A stretch of 64,000 bases of DNA from Mycobacterium sp. MBM (GTDB taxonomy: Bacteria > Actinomycetota > Actinomycetes > Mycobacteriales > Mycobacteriaceae): positions 124,001 through 188,000 of the forward strand of contig JAKJHY010000005.1 in NCBI GenBank assembly GCA_021648845.1, given 5' to 3'. Numbering within the stretch: the stretch's first letter is position 1; every line of letters begins with the position of its first letter. Of the stretch, positions 63,732 through 64,000 are shown piece by piece. The position numbers and the translations under genes were made by a program. The notes beneath the pieces are model-generated. The model made no database searches. It saw only the letters and a list, made by a program, of their open reading frames with translations, and had not been told where the DNA came from.

Positions 63732-63750
63732 TACTATATGCATTACAGTA
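63732..63750. promoter_or_regulatory. Regulon operator, site 6, next to the TetR gene
   Basis: TACTATAT-GCA-TTACAGTA is in the divergent gap between the crotonase and the TetR gene at the right edge. Its right arm is identical to that of site 3. Presence here suggests that the TetR controls itself and the other five sites. Confidence 0.75.
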
Positions 63751-63866
63751 TCCTGGCGAGAGCGCCGTATCACGCGCCCGAGAATGTGCGTATCATCCCC
63801 GACGGTATGGCTACCGGTAAGCTTGTCGGTTCACTTTCCGAGCCCGGAAAGCGAACTGCAGCATCG

Positions 63867-64000
63867 ATGGTGAAAGAGGTGCCCGCCGTGGCAAAGCAAC
63901 CGGTTGCCGAGAAACGACAGCGCCGCGAGCGCGGATCGATCAATCCCGACGACATCATCAAGGGCGCCTTCGAGCTCGCCGAGCAGGTCGGCATCGACAA
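63867..64000 (+). CDS. TetR-family regulator, N-terminal part only
   Basis: The visible 44 residues read MVKEVPAVAKQPVAEKRQRR then ERGSINPDDIIKGAFELAEQ and VGID at the window edge. A basic arm followed by INPDDIIKGAFELAEQVGID is the usual start of a TetR helix-turn-helix. GTG 63888 (VAKQPVAEK), preceded by GAAAGAGG, is an equally good start, and an ATG 60 bases upstream is also in frame. It is the best candidate for the protein that binds the six 19-bp sites. Confidence 0.75.
   Translation, partial: MVKEVPAVAKQPVAEKRQRRERGSINPDDIIKGAFELAEQVGID

Overview
The window is high-GC actinobacterial chromosome, almost certainly from a fast-growing or environmental Mycobacterium (Mycolicibacterium type). 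The main reason is gene order: nrdF, a flavin monooxygenase, a TetR regulator, nrdE-nrdI-nrdH, an FMN reductase, a TetR regulator, dinB2, an SDR, a TetR regulator, cyp136, ligB and cstA follow the order I remember for M. tuberculosis Rv3048c to Rv3063. F420-dependent luciferase-like oxidoreductases, a mycofactocin-coupled SDR, an LppA-type protein, a DosR paralogue and frequent GTG starts fit the same group. I saw no rRNA, complete tRNA or CRISPR array.

Layout. 0-6.6 kb: a molybdenum hydroxylase and bicupin operon (minus), then a two-component cluster with one kinase, a LuxR-type regulator and a lone receiver. 6.6-8.6 kb: a short insert lying between two copies of the nrdF 3' end. 8.6-24.9 kb: the conserved ribonucleotide reductase / dinB2 block, interrupted by a geranylgeranyl-reductase-like flavoprotein and several small conserved genes. 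24.9-29.7 kb: SDR, TetR and two tandem CYP136 genes, with the same palindrome in front of each P450. 29.7-34.8 kb: a stand-alone LeuA regulatory domain preceded by a probable valine attenuator, a TauE/SafE permease, an SDR, a membrane molybdoenzyme, a DosR paralogue and a PPOX-fold protein. 34.9-38.9 kb: ligB, cstA and the small YbdD-type partner of cstA.

39-64 kb is an accessory catabolic region of about 25 kb. It has two P450s, a KshA-like Rieske oxygenase, an aldehyde dehydrogenase, a mycofactocin SDR, an acyl-CoA ligase, a two-subunit acyl-CoA dehydrogenase, two crotonases (one frameshifted), a lipid-transfer-type thiolase, two amidohydrolase-2 proteins, a CoA carboxyltransferase subunit and two F420 enzymes. 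Six intergenic gaps here carry a 19-bp inverted repeat of the form TACTGTAA-N3-TTACAGTA. One of them sits in front of a TetR gene cut by the right edge of the window. I infer one TetR regulon that turns a hydrophobic, probably cyclic substrate into acyl-CoA intermediates. Gene remnants (the end of an acyl-CoA ligase and part of a DUF35 protein) and an independent TetR/kinase module between 43.9 and 47.1 kb show that the cluster has been rearranged.

Other regulatory signals visible in the bases: matched pairs of NrdR-like boxes with identical 32-bp spacing upstream of nrdF and nrdHIE; TetR palindromes in several divergent gaps; and near-perfect hairpins acting as two-way terminators between convergent genes, two of which share one sequence family.
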